A stretch of DNA of 64,000 nt from Crystallibacter sulfonylureivorans_A (GTDB lineage Bacteria; Actinomycetota; Actinomycetes; Actinomycetales; Micrococcaceae): the NCBI RefSeq assembly GCF_047607445.1, contig NZ_JBLKRT010000010.1, positions 48,978 to 112,977 on the forward strand, written 5' to 3'. Of the stretch, positions 53,260 through 61,851 are shown one piece after another; positions within the stretch are counted from its first letter, which is position 1; each line of letters opens with the position of its first letter. Under the pieces are notes generated by a model that saw only the letters and a list, made by a program, of their open reading frames with translations, searched no databases and was not told where the DNA came from. The position numbers and the translations under genes are program-made.

Positions 53260-54417
53260 TCAGAGCCGGCCGGGTTTGCCGGTAATGGCACGCACCACCG
53301 TGCTCTGCTGCAGCACCCCGGTGACTCGGCCGCCGCCGTCGATCACGGCATACTCGCTGCCAGCCAGCCGGGCCAGGTACTGGACCAATTCTTGTCCGGC
53401 GGCCACTTCCGGGACATACGCTCCCGGCGCCAGCGCCCGGGAGACGGCCGCAGCCGGGGTTAGCGCGGCTGCCGACGGCGGCACTTGGCTCAGCGCGCCG
53501 CGGTCCACCACCGCTTCGGGCTGGCCGGTGGGGGCAGTGAGCACCACGCTCAGCTCCGGGTCCCGCTCCAGCAACTGCTGGACCTGGGCGACCATGACGG
53601 TGGCCGGCAGCGACGTTGCCGGGAGTTTGAGCTGCCCGGCGCTGACGGACGGCAACCGCAGCCGCATCCGGGCGTGCTCGATCGCCGAGCTGGCACCCAT
53701 CCACAGGAACCCGCAGACCAGCACCATCAGCACCACCATTTGCAGGTCGGGCGAGCCGCCTCGCATCAAGGGCACGCCGATCACGCCGACCACCAGCAGC
53801 ACAACAATGACGCGGCCGGCCCAGCCTGCCGCCACGGTGCCCTTTTCCTGGCTGCCGGTCACTTTCCAGACCGCAGTCTCCACCAACCGGCCGCCGTCCA
53901 AAGGCAGCCCGGGCAGGATATTGAAGAGCGCCACCAGGAAGTTCGCCAGAATGAAGATGTCGGTCAGCAGGAACGGAATCGGCTCGCCGCGGAACAGCGG
54001 CAGGACCAGCGAACCGAGGCCGGCCAGGGCAAAGTTGGCCACCGGTCCGGACAACGCCACCATCAGGGACTTCCCCGGTGTGGCATTGAAATTGTCGAAC
54101 TGGGTGTGGCCGCCCCAGAGGTTGAGCACGATTTTCGCCGTCGGCCAGTGGAAGGCGCGGGCCGTCAAGGCGTGGGCGAGTTCGTGTACCAGCACGGAGA
54201 ACAGCAGCAGCAGCGCATATCCGAAGGCCACTGCATAGGCGCCGACGCCGAGTTCCGGTATCAAGCGCTGAACTTGGGGCCCGAAGATCAGCACGATGAA
54301 CGCGGCGATGACGAACCAGGACCAGGCGAGCAGCACCGGCACACCGAACATCCGGCCCAGCGGAATCCCTTCGCTGCGCTGTTTTTGCTCCGGCGTCCGG
54401 GGTGTCTGCGTGCTCAT
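53260..54417 (-). CDS. Site-2-type M50 metalloprotease with CBS domains
   Basis: 385 residues. Intramembrane zinc protease: HELAHALTARAFHW (HExxH) in helix 2 and NILPGLPLDGGRLV (NxPPxxLDGG) in helix 4, with six hydrophobic segments. Two CBS-like modules follow (about 260-385, RDPELSVVLTAPTG and EYAVIDGGGRVTGVLQQSTVV), suggesting control by adenine nucleotides. Such proteins cut membrane-bound anti-sigma factors or similar targets. It begins with the ATGA overlap to the HAD gene and is 112 bp before trmI. Confidence 0.93.
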   Translation of the reverse strand: MSTQTPRTPEQKQRSEGIPLGRMFGVPVLLAWSWFVIAAFIVLIFGPQVQRLIPELGVGAYAVAFGYALLLLFSVLVHELAHALTARAFHWPTAKIVLNLWGGHTQFDNFNATPGKSLMVALSGPVANFALAGLGSLVLPLFRGEPIPFLLTDIFILANFLVALFNILPGLPLDGGRLVETAVWKVTGSQEKGTVAAGWAGRVIVVLLVVGVIGVPLMRGGSPDLQMVVLMVLVCGFLWMGASSAIEHARMRLRLPSVSAGQLKLPATSLPATVMVAQVQQLLERDPELSVVLTAPTGQPEAVVDRGALSQVPPSAAALTPAAAVSRALAPGAYVPEVAAGQELVQYLARLAGSEYAVIDGGGRVTGVLQQSTVVRAITGKPGRL

Positions 54418-55142
54418 ACTCCTGCTTCCTGGGAAGCGGGCACCAGGAGCCGCTCCATGTCACTAACGCCCTTCCCGGCCAGGCTGTCCCACTGCGGACG
54501 CCCGGGCGACGGCGGAACCGGCACCACGTGCGGAATAGCCACCGTCACGAGGCCGGCGGTTTCGGCAGATGCAACGCCCGGAACGGAGTCCTCCAGCGCC
54601 ACCACGCACCGTTTGTCTGCGCCGGGCAGCCGTTCGCTAAGCCAGTCAAAGGCCCGCTGGTATGGCTCCGGATGCGGCTTGCCGTGGCTGACCATATCGC
54701 CGGTGACCAGGTAGTGGAAGCTGCCTTCGGGCAGTGCACGCACCACCTCGGTGGCCAACTTCGTCTCGCTCATGGTCACCAGAACGGTGGGAATGCCCGC
54801 CTCACGCAGCTCGGCCAGCAACTCCCGGGCCCCGGGGCGCCACGGAATGCTTTGCCGGACTCGTTCGGTCACGGCGTCGATCAGCCGGTCGATGATGTCG
54901 CGGATGCTGAGGTCCACGCCGGCCCGCTGCAGCACCGCCGCCGATGTCTCCAGCGCATTGCCGACGAGCTTCAGGCCCAGTTCGTCGCTCCACACTCCGC
55001 CGAAAGAGGCGACGAGTTCGGATTCGGCTGCGATCCAATACGGTTCGGTATCGACGAGTGTTCCGTCCATATCCCAGAACACCGCCTGCAGGTCGGGCTG
55101 AAGGGCGCCGGACGCAGCGGCGGAAGGATCAAGTGCGGGCAT
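54414..55142 (-). CDS. HAD-superfamily phosphatase (beta-phosphoglucomutase-like)
   Basis: 242 residues. Motif I FWDMDGTLVDTEP (nucleophile Asp and DxD), cap domain with YWIAAESELVASFGG, motif II VLVTMSET, motif III GKPHPEPY (Lys), motif IV VALEDSVPGV. The class is subfamily I with a helical cap, so small phosphate esters are the likely substrates. The stop overlaps the M50 start (ATGA), so both are cotranscribed on the minus strand. Confidence 0.92.
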   Translation of the reverse strand: MPALDPSAAASGALQPDLQAVFWDMDGTLVDTEPYWIAAESELVASFGGVWSDELGLKLVGNALETSAAVLQRAGVDLSIRDIIDRLIDAVTERVRQSIPWRPGARELLAELREAGIPTVLVTMSETKLATEVVRALPEGSFHYLVTGDMVSHGKPHPEPYQRAFDWLSERLPGADKRCVVALEDSVPGVASAETAGLVTVAIPHVVPVPPSPGRPQWDSLAGKGVSDMERLLVPASQEAGV

Positions 55143-55293
55143 GGCACCAGTCTACGGGCCCGGCTGGCCCGGCCATTGACCGGCCACAGCCCGGGCACGG
55201 AACCGCTAGGACACCGGAAACCGGCCGCTATGCTGTGCGCGAATCGCAAAGGGGCTCACTGACAAGCCGTGCGCGGAGGATTAGGGTGAAACC

Positions 55294-56211
55294 GTGAGTA
55301 CTCAGGACAGTGGCGATCTGCCAATGGACGGCCCCGGTGAAAAGCACGGGCTGCATTTGCTGTTCCCGCAGGCCAAGGCCGGGGAGGCACAGCGGCGCTA
55401 TACCGTGATGCTGGCTGCGTTCGAAGGTTGGAATGATGCCGGAGAGGCCGCCACGGATGCCGTGAAGTACCTCAGCAGGTTGTGGGACAGCCACAAGGTG
55501 GCCACCGTGGACCCGGATCTTTACTATGATTTCCAGTTCACCAGGCCGGTTGTCCACCGCACCGGTTCAGGCGAACGCCGGATCAAATGGCCGACGACGA
55601 AGCTCACCCGGAGCAGCGTTCCGGACGCGCCGCTCGACATCATTTTCGTCCACGGCGTGGAGCCGTCTTACCGCTGGCGGGCCTACACCGCTGAGCTTCT
55701 GGCGCACGCCGAGGAGCTGGGCGTGGACTGCATCATCCTGGTGGGCGCGCTGCTGGCCGACGTTCCGCATTCGCGGCCCATCCCGGTGACAGTGACCAGC
55801 GACGACGACGATGTCCGGAGCGCCTTGAACACCGAAACCAGCCAGTACGAAGGCCCCACCGGGATCGTCGGGGTGCTGGCCGACGTCGCCTCGCTGGCCG
55901 GCATCCCGACCATGTCCGTCTGGGCGGCGGTGCCGCACTACGTGGGCCAGTCGCCCTCCCCCAAGGCCGAACTCGCGCTGCTGCACCGGCTGGAGGACAT
56001 TCTCCAGGTGCCGCTGGAAGTGTCCGTCCTGAGCGAAGAAGCCGAAGCCTGGGAGCGCGGCGTCGACGAATTGGCCACCGAGGACCCCGAAGTTGCCGCC
56101 TATGTGCGGCAGCTGGAAGAGGCCAAGGACACGGCCGAACTGCCGGAGGCCACCGGCGAGTCCATCGCCCGCGAATTCGAGCGCTACCTCAAAAAGCGCC
56201 GCAAGGAATAG
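55294..56211 (+). CDS. PAC2 family protein
   Basis: 305 residues of the PAC2 (proteasome assembly chaperone 2) superfamily: VMLAAFEGWNDAGEAATDAVKYLSRL, DPDLYYDFQFTRPVV, IIFVHGVEPSYRWRAY, CIILVGALLADVPHSRPIPVTVTS, YEGPTGIVGVLADVASLAGIPTMSVWAAVPHYV and a C-terminal helix. In eukaryotes relatives assemble the 20S core; in bacteria the role is unknown. GTG start 55294, with GGAGGATTAGGG upstream. It is divergent from the HAD-M50-trmI-proteasome cluster. Confidence 0.92.
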   Translation: MSTQDSGDLPMDGPGEKHGLHLLFPQAKAGEAQRRYTVMLAAFEGWNDAGEAATDAVKYLSRLWDSHKVATVDPDLYYDFQFTRPVVHRTGSGERRIKWPTTKLTRSSVPDAPLDIIFVHGVEPSYRWRAYTAELLAHAEELGVDCIILVGALLADVPHSRPIPVTVTSDDDDVRSALNTETSQYEGPTGIVGVLADVASLAGIPTMSVWAAVPHYVGQSPSPKAELALLHRLEDILQVPLEVSVLSEEAEAWERGVDELATEDPEVAAYVRQLEEAKDTAELPEATGESIAREFERYLKKRRKE

Positions 56212-56439
56212 AGCGGGAAGGCTCCTTTCTGGCCTGGGCACGCGTTTCGCGTGTGAACGTGCGCCGGCCGAGGACGCGCCGCTCAAGAACTATGTCCGGC
56301 TGCTTGGGCGGCTGCCGGTGCTTCCCAACTGGCAGCCGTTCACCATGCGCCGGGTTATCTGTGCATCAGGTGTCGACGGAACGGCGCCTTCGTGCTGTGA
56401 TGTACGCACTCGATCGACGGTCCGGCAAGGGGAGCACGT

Positions 56440-56712
56440 ATGTCTGTCCAGGGAACATTCGTCAAAAACCGTCTGCACAGCCCGGACTTCAGGAGGGGCA
56501 CCCTTGTGGTCGGGGCGTACCTGGTCGCGCTGTGCTGGGCCGGCTTTCTCTACCTTCTGGTTGTCACGAGCGGCGGCGCCGCTTCGCTGGTGCATCCCAT
56601 GCTCTTGGGAACTCTCGGGCTTTGGGTCGTCTGGAACCGGGGAACCAAGGCCGTCCCCCGTGCCTACAGGCCGGCAAGGCACCGGAAGACGTCGGAACGG
56701 CGCCGGCTCTAA
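56440..56712 (+). CDS. Small membrane protein
   Basis: 90 residues, two hydrophobic helices (about 22-43 and 47-64) after MSVQGTFVKNRLHSPDFRRG and a basic tail (RAYRPARHRKTSERRRL). ATG 56440 has AAGGGGAG seven bases upstream. No homologue recognised. It is convergent with mshC, 24 bp apart. The 228-bp gap from the PAC2 gene holds no further gene that I can see. Confidence 0.6.
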   Translation: MSVQGTFVKNRLHSPDFRRGTLVVGAYLVALCWAGFLYLLVVTSGGAASLVHPMLLGTLGLWVVWNRGTKAVPRAYRPARHRKTSERRRL

Positions 56713-56736
56713 GAAGGCGCTCCTGCGCAGGCCGCG

Positions 56737-57999
56737 TTAGAGCCGGATGCCCAGCAGCGCGTCGAGCAGGGCGGCGAACTGTTCGGCGCCGTCCTGCGGC
56801 TGGCCGTTGGCCTGCTCGCGGGAGTGCTCGGCGAAGCCGTCAATTTCGGCCAGCGCCGCGGGGGCATTGAGGTCATTGGAAAGCGCGCGCCGGACCTGCT
56901 GCGCGAGCTCGGGCACCTGGTCCGCCTGCACGTAAGGGGCGGCGCCGCGCCAGGCAGCCAGCCGGGCCTGACCCTGGTGAAGCAGGTCCTCGGTCCAGAA
57001 CCAGTCGCTGCGGTAATGCTGGCCCAGCAGGACCGTGCGGATGGCTGCGGGCTCCACGCCTTCCTCGCGCAGTGCCGACACCAGCACCAGGTTGCCCTTG
57101 GACTTGCTCATCTTTTCGCCGTCAAGGCCCACCATGCCGGCGTGCACGAAATGCTTGGCCAGCGGTTTGCCGGCTAACGCGTAGGCGTGGCCGGCACTCA
57201 TTTCGTGGTGCGGGAAGCTCAGGTCGGAGCCGCCGGCCTGGACATCGAAGGTTTCCGGCAAAAATTTGCGGGCAATCACCGAACACTCGATATGCCAGCC
57301 GGGCCGGCCATCGCCCAGTGAGGCACCCGGCCACTCGGGCTCACCGTCGCGGGCCACACGCCACAACAACGCGTCCAGCGGGTGCTTCTTGCCAGGCCGT
57401 TCCGGGTCTCCGCCGCGCTCGGCAAAGAGCGGCAGCATGTCCTCTTCGGTCAGCCGGGAGGTAGCGCCGTTGTGCCAGCCTGGTCCGGCGGCAGCAACGG
57501 AATCGAAGTAGACATCGCCGTCGGGCTCGCCGTCGGTGCCGGGCACCCGGTAGGCCAGGCCACGGGCCAGCAGATCCTCCACCGCCGGGACAATCCATTC
57601 AATGGATTCCACCGCGCCCACATACTGCTGGGGCGGGATCACGTTCAGCTCTTCCATGTCCGTGCGGAACAGCTCAGTCTGGTCCTTCGCCAGGATCTGC
57701 CAGTCCACGCCGGTGGCGTTGGCACGTTCCAGCAGCGGATCGTCGATGTCCGTCACGTTCTGGACGTAGTTCACCGCGCGGCCGGCGTCGCGCCAGTAGC
57801 GGTTGAGCAGGTCGAACGCCACGTAGGTAGCGGCATGGCCCATGTGGGTGGCGTCGTACGGGGTGATGCCGCAGACGTAGAGGCTCCCGGTAGAGGACGG
57901 CTCCAGCGCTACCAGCGACCCCACAGAAGTGTCGTGGATGGTCAGTTCGTCTTTGCCGCCCGGGATTTCGGGTACGGCACGGGCATTCCAACCAAGCAC
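56737..57999 (-). CDS. mshC: Cysteine:1D-myo-inosityl-glucosamine ligase (mycothiol biosynthesis)
   Basis: Third step of mycothiol synthesis, joining Cys to GlcN-Ins with ATP. 420 residues, CysS-like: SLYVCGITPYDATHMGHAATYVAFDLL (HIGH equivalent with TxMGH), QNVTDIDDPLLERA, WHIECSVIA (zinc Cys), GGSDLSFPHHEMSA and GEKMSKSKGN (KMSKS). The GTG (57997-57999), with AAGGAAA upstream, gives a start like other MshC; the ATG at 58017 is three residues into the ribosome site. It is a lone gene; other msh genes are elsewhere. Confidence 0.95.
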   Translation of the reverse strand: MLGWNARAVPEIPGGKDELTIHDTSVGSLVALEPSSTGSLYVCGITPYDATHMGHAATYVAFDLLNRYWRDAGRAVNYVQNVTDIDDPLLERANATGVDWQILAKDQTELFRTDMEELNVIPPQQYVGAVESIEWIVPAVEDLLARGLAYRVPGTDGEPDGDVYFDSVAAAGPGWHNGATSRLTEEDMLPLFAERGGDPERPGKKHPLDALLWRVARDGEPEWPGASLGDGRPGWHIECSVIARKFLPETFDVQAGGSDLSFPHHEMSAGHAYALAGKPLAKHFVHAGMVGLDGEKMSKSKGNLVLVSALREEGVEPAAIRTVLLGQHYRSDWFWTEDLLHQGQARLAAWRGAAPYVQADQVPELAQQVRRALSNDLNAPAALAEIDGFAEHSREQANGQPQDGAEQFAALLDALLGIRL

Positions 58000-58110
58000 T
58001 CTTGAGTTTCCTTCCAATGGGGTGGACCGGCGCAGGGGCGGCGGTCCCGCCGTCGTACATTAAAGCTCCTAACGTTTAAGGACGCAGGAGCCGGATAAAT
58101 TCCCGCCCTT

Positions 58111-58935
58111 TCAGGCGTTGATGATCCCGAAGCCCAGCAGCACGAATAACAGCGTGCCGAGGCCGATCCGGTACCAGACAAACAGGCGGTAGCTGCGGGT
58201 GGAGACGTACTTGAGGAACCAGCCGATGATGACGAAGCCCACGCCGAACGCCACCGCCGTGGCCAGCGCGGTCTCGCCCAGTCCGTACGGTCCCGGCTCG
58301 CCAAAGCTCTTGACCAACTGGTACAGGCCGGAGGCGAAGACAGCCGGGATGGCCAGCAGGAACGAATAGCGGGCCGCTGCCCCGCGGGTGTAGCCCATCA
58401 GCAGGCCGGCGGTGATGGTGCCGCCGGAACGCGAGACGCCCGGAATCAGTGCCAGTGCCTGCGCCAGACCATACAGGATGCCGTGTTTGTAGGTGAGTTT
58501 GTCCAGCGTGCGGGTGTGGCGGCCGATCGAGTCCGCGACCGCCAGGAACAGGCCGAAGACAATCAACATGGTGGCCACGATCCACAGGCTCCGGAAGGTG
58601 GATTCAATCTGGTCCTGAAACAGCAGCCCGAGCACGGCGATGGGCAGCGAACCGATAATGACCAGCCAGCCCATCCGCGCGTCCGGATCGTTGCGTGGCA
58701 CTTTGCCGGTCAGCGAGCCGAACCAGGCCTTGACGATGTTGACGATATCGCGCCAGAAGTAGACGACGACGGCGGTTTCGGTGCCCAACTGGGTGATGGC
58801 GGTGAAAGCGGCCCCCGGGTCGGCGGCGCCGGGCAGGAACTCGCCCACAATGCGCAGGTGTGCGCTGGACGAGATCGGGAGGAACTCGGTCAGGCCCTGC
58901 ACGAGCCCCAAGAGGATTGCTTCTAGCCAATTCAC
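58111..58935 (-). CDS. uppP: Undecaprenyl-diphosphate phosphatase
   Basis: 274 residues, about eight membrane helices. Motifs: GLVQGLTEFLPISSSAHL (first active-site region with Glu and Ser), and ALIPGVSRSGGTITAGLLMG (second, with the essential Arg and Ser). It recycles the lipid carrier for cell-wall synthesis and gives bacitracin tolerance. The start is GTG 58935. The next gene is mshC, 111 bp downstream on the same strand. Confidence 0.96.
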   Translation of the reverse strand: MNWLEAILLGLVQGLTEFLPISSSAHLRIVGEFLPGAADPGAAFTAITQLGTETAVVVYFWRDIVNIVKAWFGSLTGKVPRNDPDARMGWLVIIGSLPIAVLGLLFQDQIESTFRSLWIVATMLIVFGLFLAVADSIGRHTRTLDKLTYKHGILYGLAQALALIPGVSRSGGTITAGLLMGYTRGAAARYSFLLAIPAVFASGLYQLVKSFGEPGPYGLGETALATAVAFGVGFVIIGWFLKYVSTRSYRLFVWYRIGLGTLLFVLLGFGIINA

Positions 58936-59107
58936 ACACTAGACCCTATGGCACCCGGGCCCCGGAAACGGAACCAGACACAGTCCCCGGGCGAAGATCA
59001 CCCCGCGGTATGAGGACGGGGTACCGTCCTCGGACGGGGCAGGACCACGTGCACGGGTCGGCGGGCCGCTGCCAAGGCCACGGCGCCGCAGGCCATAAGC
59101 TGGCTGT

Positions 59108-60043
59108 ATGGAGCATAAGCGCTTGGGTAACAGCGGGCTGAAGGTCCCGCAACTGTCGCTGGGAACGATGACCTGGGGCGAGGAGACGGACGAGGAGGCC
59201 GCCGGCGCCATGCTGCGTGCCTACCTCGACGCCGGCGGCACGCTGTTGGACACTGCCGCGCCCTACGCCGAGGGCCGCAGCGAGGCGATGCTCGGTGCGT
59301 TCCTGGGCGAGCTGGTTCCCCGGCAGGAAGTGCTGGTGGTCTCCAAGGCCGGCGTGACCCGGAGCGAGGGCCGGCGGGAGGTGGACACGTCACGCGGCGC
59401 CATGCTGCGCAGCCTGGACGCCAGCCTGGCACGGCTCGGCACCGATTACCTGGACCTCTGGCTGGTGCATCTCTGGGACGACGCCTCGGCCCCGCTGGAA
59501 GAAACCTTGTCCGCGCTGGAACATGCCGTTTCCTCCGGCCGCGCGCGCTATGTGGGTGTGTCCAACTACTCCGGCTGGCAGCTGGCCCGGGCGGTCTCGG
59601 TCAGTCCGGTTCCGCTGGTCGCGGTGCAGAACGAGTACTCGCTGCTAAAGCGCCGGCCGGAACACGAGGTGATTCCGGCAGCCACTGCGTTGGGCCCGGG
59701 CCTGATGGCGTGGTCGCCGCTGGGCCGTGGCGTCCTGACCGGCAAATACCGCACCGGCACGCCCGCCGATTCCCGCGCCGCCTCCGAGCAGCATGCAGGC
59801 TTCGTGGAACCGTATCTGGCCGGCCGGCCGGCCAGGATTGTGGATGCGCTGGCCACGGCGGCCCGCGGCCTGGACGTCCAACCGCTGGATCTGGCGCTGA
59901 GCTGGGTGCTGCAGCGGCCCGCGGTCGGCACCGCCGTGGTGGGGCCGCGGACTCCGGCGCAGCTGGACGAGATCCTCAAGGCTCCGCTGGATGCCTTGCC
60001 TGCGGAGATCGCGCAGGTATTGGATGAAATTTCCGCGCCCTGA
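59108..60043 (+). CDS. Aldo/keto reductase
   Basis: 311 residues, TIM barrel. Early GNSGLKVPQLSLGTMTWG, GGTLLDTAAPYAEGRSE (catalytic Asp and Tyr), LVVSKAGVTRSEG (Lys), LDLWLVHLWDD (His), YVGVSNYSGWQLA, VAVQNEYSLLKR and C-terminal TAVVGPRTPAQLDE (NADP-binding). The substrate is unknown. TAAGCT (59096-59101) lies six bases before ATG 59108 and there is no ribosome site, so the mRNA is probably leaderless. Confidence 0.93.
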   Translation: MEHKRLGNSGLKVPQLSLGTMTWGEETDEEAAGAMLRAYLDAGGTLLDTAAPYAEGRSEAMLGAFLGELVPRQEVLVVSKAGVTRSEGRREVDTSRGAMLRSLDASLARLGTDYLDLWLVHLWDDASAPLEETLSALEHAVSSGRARYVGVSNYSGWQLARAVSVSPVPLVAVQNEYSLLKRRPEHEVIPAATALGPGLMAWSPLGRGVLTGKYRTGTPADSRAASEQHAGFVEPYLAGRPARIVDALATAARGLDVQPLDLALSWVLQRPAVGTAVVGPRTPAQLDEILKAPLDALPAEIAQVLDEISAP

Positions 60044-60057
60044 CCTGCGGCGCGCCG

Positions 60058-60336
60058 CTACTTTTCTTCGATCTCCAGATCGTCGTCGAACGGATCGACG
60101 ACGTCGTCGGGACCGTCCATGTCCTCGTCATCGGACTCGTCGTAAATGACCAGCGGCGTCACTTCGCCGTAAGCATCGTAAAGCGCGTCTTCGTAGGTCT
60201 CGAAGGATTCCATAATGGACGAGAACGCTGCTTCCACGGCAGGATCGTCTTCACCCCGGCGGCTCGAAGCGGCGGCCAGATGTTCCTGCAGCGCGGAAAC
60301 CAGTGACTCAAGTGCGACACGCGGATCAATGCTCAT
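60058..60336 (-). CDS. Small acidic conserved protein
   Basis: 92 residues: helical MSIDPRVALESLVSALQEHLAAASSRRGEDDPAVEAAFSSIMESFETYEDALYDAYGEVTPL, then a very acidic end (DESDDEDMDGPDDVVDPFDDDLEIEE). Similar proteins accompany DUF5703 genes in Arthrobacter as far as I recall; function unknown. ATG 60336 lies seven bases after TAACGT (60344-60349), so it is probably leaderless. It is convergent with the aldo/keto reductase, 14 bp away. Confidence 0.75.
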   Translation of the reverse strand: MSIDPRVALESLVSALQEHLAAASSRRGEDDPAVEAAFSSIMESFETYEDALYDAYGEVTPLVIYDESDDEDMDGPDDVVDPFDDDLEIEEK

Positions 60337-60388
60337 GGTGTAGACGTTAGCCGCAATGTGGAGAATAAGTGAAGAGAACAGGAGGGCA

Positions 60389-60622
60389 ATGAGAGAACAA
60401 TTTCTGGGTGCCGCTGTCACCCGCGAACGCGACTACGCCCGGCAGTACGAATACCTGGTCCTCACCGTCAACAAGGACGAATCCATCGGTGAAGCACGCC
60501 GGGTGTTGACCGACCACGCCGAGTACGGCAAGTGGGATTTGGTGCGCACCCGGTTGTATCTGGGCGGCAGCCGCAAGTACTGGCTGCGCCGCCGGGTGCT
60601 CCGGGTCGAACGCACCGCCTGA
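60389..60622 (+). CDS. DUF5703 small basic protein
   Basis: 77 residues: YARQYEYLVLTVNKDESIGEARRVLTDHAEYGKWDLVRTRLYLGGSRKYWLRRRVLRVERT. This is the DUF5703 family, found throughout actinobacteria; function unknown. AGGAGGG five bases before ATG 60389 decides the start. Strongly basic C-terminus. It is divergent from the acidic small protein, and the two starts are 52 bp apart. Confidence 0.85.
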   Translation: MREQFLGAAVTRERDYARQYEYLVLTVNKDESIGEARRVLTDHAEYGKWDLVRTRLYLGGSRKYWLRRRVLRVERTA

Positions 60623-60662
60623 GCCAGCCGGACGGTGCGCCGCACAGCCCGGACAGCCCGGG

Positions 60663-61820
60663 TCAGTCGTCCAACGGCCCCAGCCAGGCCGTGGCAACGG
60701 TGCTGTGCGCCGACTCGTCGTCGGAGGGGTGGTACAGCCCGGCCAACACGTCCCGGTACAGGCGCTCAAGCTCCCCACCGCGGAAGTAACCGCCGCCGCC
60801 GGAGACGCGGACGGCTTTCTCCACCACGTCCTTGGCCGTCTCGGTGGCCCTGATTTTGATCCCGGCCAGTTTGGCGAACCACAACCCGCCGTGGTCGGCC
60901 AGTGTGTCCACATCACGGGCGATGGATGCCAGCTGCGGGTACAAGCCGTCCATCGCGAGTGCGGCGTCGGCCACCCGCCAGCGGATGTCCGGATCCTGCG
61001 CGTAGCTCTTGCCTGTCTTCAAAGAACGACGGCGGTGCACGGCTTCCACGGCCAGGTCCAGGGCGCGGGTGCCGATCCCCGCATACACGGACGAGAGCAG
61101 GATCTCGAAGCACGCGAAGATGCCGAAGATCAACACATCAGGATTGGGGCCCACCGGTAGTTTCCGGAAGATCCGGTCCGGTGCTGCCACTGCGCCTTCC
61201 AGCACGGTGGTGTTGGACTGGCTGGCGCGCATGCCCAGCGTGTTCCAGTCGTCCTTGATCCGGTAGCCCGGCTTGTCGCGGTCGATGAACCCCCAGACCA
61301 GCTGCGGGTCCTCGCCGGAGTCGTCCCGGCCAAAGACTCCCAGCCGGGTCCATGCCGGCGAGAGGCTGGTGAACACCTTTGTCCCGGTGAATTCATAGCC
61401 TCCGTCAGCGCGCGGCGCCGCTACCGTCCGGGAATCGAAGAGCACCTGGTCGTTGCCGGCTTCGGAAACGCCGAAGCCAAAGACTTCGCCGCGGCCGGCC
61501 TCGGCCAGGACGTAATCCAGGCTGTTATCCCCTCGGGCCTTGAGCACGCGCGCCACGCCGGTCCAGACCAGATGCATGTTGACCGCCAGCGCAGTGGCCG
61601 GGGCGGCGCCGGCCAGCCGCATCTGCGCCCGGGTTGCCTCTTCCAGCGAGTAGCCCAGTCCGCCGTCTTCCTCCGGCACGAACATTTTCAGGTAGCCGGC
61701 CGCAACCAGATCCTCGAAGTCCTCGTGGAAAAAGCTGTTCGCCTCGTCGTAGCCTGCGGCCCGTCCGCGGATGGTTTCCAGCAGGGAGTCCGGGAGCAGT
61801 TCTTCAACACTGGCAGGCAT
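60663..61820 (-). CDS. Acyl-CoA dehydrogenase-like flavoprotein (DszC/monooxygenase branch)
   Basis: 385 residues with the acyl-CoA dehydrogenase fold: LVAAGYLKMFVPEEDGGLGYSLEEATRAQMRLA, GEVFGFGVSEAGND, GYEFTGTKVFTSLSPAWTRLGVFG, WNTLGMRASQSNTTVLEG and a helical C-terminal domain (ILLSSVYAGIGTRALDLAVEAV, DIRWRVADAALAM). The catalytic Glu of true dehydrogenases is not evident, and ends with YHPSDDESAHSTVATAWLG like DszC/SfnC-type flavin monooxygenases. It precedes the M20 gene by 31 bp on the same strand. Confidence 0.85.
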   Translation of the reverse strand: MPASVEELLPDSLLETIRGRAAGYDEANSFFHEDFEDLVAAGYLKMFVPEEDGGLGYSLEEATRAQMRLAGAAPATALAVNMHLVWTGVARVLKARGDNSLDYVLAEAGRGEVFGFGVSEAGNDQVLFDSRTVAAPRADGGYEFTGTKVFTSLSPAWTRLGVFGRDDSGEDPQLVWGFIDRDKPGYRIKDDWNTLGMRASQSNTTVLEGAVAAPDRIFRKLPVGPNPDVLIFGIFACFEILLSSVYAGIGTRALDLAVEAVHRRRSLKTGKSYAQDPDIRWRVADAALAMDGLYPQLASIARDVDTLADHGGLWFAKLAGIKIRATETAKDVVEKAVRVSGGGGYFRGGELERLYRDVLAGLYHPSDDESAHSTVATAWLGPLDD

Positions 61821-61851
61821 GCCGGTGGTCCTTTCGTTGTCGGTGCAGAGA

